From: an uncultured Prevotella sp.
GTDB taxonomy: Bacteria > Bacteroidota > Bacteroidia > Bacteroidales > Bacteroidaceae
Assembly (NCBI GenBank): GCA_945863825.1
Contig: CAMBBY010000080.1
Coordinates: 1-6,317, forward strand
Reading direction: 5' to 3'
DNA: 6,317 bases
This document shows positions 5,412 through 6,317 of the stretch, one piece after another. The translations under genes were made by a program, and so were the position numbers. The notes beneath the pieces were generated by a model. It was given only the letters and a program-made list of their open reading frames with translations, did not search any database and was not told where the DNA came from. Within the stretch, counting starts at the first letter, position 1, and the number at the start of each line of letters is the position of its first letter.

Positions 5412-6317
5412 TTATAAGTCTTTTAGTAATCTCCGAATGTAAAGTCCAATGTTGGTCTCATGTTCATCAATGCCGAGTTTCTTACGTATTTCACTGCTTA
5501 TGTTATAATGGCGTTTTACTTGGATATATTCTCCAACCTCTTTGCCACGCAAACCAATAGCATATAGACAAAGATACTTGATTTCATCAGTATTGATTCC
5601 ACGTTGCTCCATATATGAGATAAACTTAGGATGAGATGCTTTAAAGGCAAGCCTAGTAGAGTCCATAAACTCTTTCTTGTCATGATGGATAGACTCAATC
5701 CACTTAACGTAAGGTTTGGCATAGATGTCATTATTGGCTATCTCTTTAGCTAGTAAACTATTCAACATGTCAAGTCGGACATTTATGACATCATGAATAG
5801 GCTTAGACAATTCAGACTGCTCTCTTTTGTACTCTATCAAGTTGTCACGCTCACTTTCAAGTTGAGCAATTTCTAGTTTCAAATTGGCAGTCTCCAAAGT
5901 TTTCTTGTCACGCTCTAACTCAGCCTTTTCTTTCTCTTTGCATAAATTCTCTTTGGCAAGTCTTAAGTTTTGATTTTCTTTTTCTGTCATCAGGCGCATA
6001 GTCTTGTTAATATGCTCTCGGTAATATAGCCATCCTACAAACAATAGCATTCCAAATAAACCACATAGGCTACCCCATATAATTCTATCTCGATTTTGAA
6101 TGTCTTTTAGTCTTTTCATTTCAAGTTGGTGCTTTTGGTCAGCAAAAAACAAATTTTGTGAAAGCAAATTAGACATATATTCTTCATGCATTGCCGTATA
6201 GTCTTCCAGTGCTCTCAAAGCATTTTTGAAGTCACCTTTCTGCTTAAAAATATCGAGTTTTATCGGGTCACTTGCAAAAGCGTGTGGATAGCATAGCACA
6301 ATAAAAGCAAGCAGGTG
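5412..6317 (-). CDS. Membrane-anchored TPR / coiled-coil / HTH protein, C-terminal part (5'-partial)
   Basis: The frame runs from the right edge (6317) to the TAA at 5414-5412 without a stop. The GTG at 6299 is in frame, but the upstream codons (HLLAFIV) are also open, so the true start is probably outside. Residue numbers here count from that GTG. Residues 13-42 (KQKGDFKNALRALEDY core) look like a last tetratricopeptide repeat. A transmembrane helix lies at about 73-93 (LCGLFGMLLFVGWLYY), and a Lys/Glu/Leu-rich coiled coil spans about 100-165. A conserved C-terminal block follows (about 168-295), where NTDEIKYLCLYAIGLRGKEVGEYI, then SSEIRKKLGI, resembles a LuxR-type helix-turn-helix. Similar Bacteroidales proteins carry several N-terminal TPRs, so a cell-surface or periplasmic sensor coupled to a cytoplasmic DNA-binding end is a reasonable inference. 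Target genes are unknown. Alternatively the hydrophobic edge segment LLAFIVLCYPHAFA is a signal peptide and the protein is short. Confidence 0.75.
   Translation of the reverse strand, partial: HLLAFIVLCYPHAFASDPIKLDIFKQKGDFKNALRALEDYTAMHEEYMSNLLSQNLFFADQKHQLEMKRLKDIQNRDRIIWGSLCGLFGMLLFVGWLYYREHINKTMRLMTEKENQNLRLAKENLCKEKEKAELERDKKTLETANLKLEIAQLESERDNLIEYKREQSELSKPIHDVINVRLDMLNSLLAKEIANNDIYAKPYVKWIESIHHDKKEFMDSTRLAFKASHPKFISYMEQRGINTDEIKYLCLYAIGLRGKEVGEYIQVKRHYNISSEIRKKLGIDEHETNIGLYIRRLLKDL

Noticed and set aside
6297..6299. GTG as the start codon of the - strand gene
   Set aside because: The frame remains open with hydrophobic residues up to the window edge, so a start outside the window is more likely.

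Overview
The window looks like chromosome from a Prevotella/Segatella-type member of the Bacteroidales. This rests on protein style (a DUF4827-type lipoprotein, a Bacteroidales-type TPR/membrane/coiled-coil/HTH protein, a GlmM of the SGIRG/GEGNGG type), AT-rich intergenic DNA, little use of Shine-Dalgarno sites, and promoter boxes matching the Bacteroidetes -7 consensus TAnnTTTG. The species call is an inference, since no rRNA or tRNA is present.

Layout. 1-720 (+) is the 3' end of an Omp85-superfamily (BamA/TamA-like) outer-membrane barrel gene that starts before the window. 721-1015 is non-coding and unusually structured: a degenerate 22-nt tandem repeat (730-894), a perfect 16-bp palindrome containing an exact FNR-type half-site pair (913-928), and a TACTTTTG promoter box (968-975). 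Then come four + strand genes: a sugar-phosphate-type nucleotidyltransferase (1016-1927), a DHH/DHHA1 phosphoesterase of the NrnA family (1990-3024), a DUF4827-type lipoprotein whose second half looks FKBP-like (3168-3884), and phosphoglucosamine mutase GlmM (3944-5335). A strong bidirectional terminator (5354-5400) separates glmM from a convergent - strand gene (5412 to the right edge). That gene encodes the C-terminal part of a membrane-anchored TPR/coiled-coil/HTH protein and runs off the window.

How the genes fit together. Most are housekeeping and cell-envelope functions: barrel assembly, sugar-nucleotide activation, GlcN-1-phosphate supply for peptidoglycan and other amino-sugar polymers, an outer-membrane or periplasmic lipoprotein, and turnover of short RNAs or pAp. 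Hairpins follow or overlap the ends of the nucleotidyltransferase, DHH, DUF4827 and glmM genes, and two or three genes have their own -7 boxes. The + strand genes are therefore more likely separate or leaky transcription units than one tight operon.

I see no defence, mobile or CRISPR system. The observations most worth a second look are the helically phased 22-nt repeat, the FNR-like palindrome upstream of the nucleotidyltransferase, the roughly 78-nt hairpin that ends the DHH gene and runs straight into the next promoter, and the FKBP resemblance of the DUF4827 protein.
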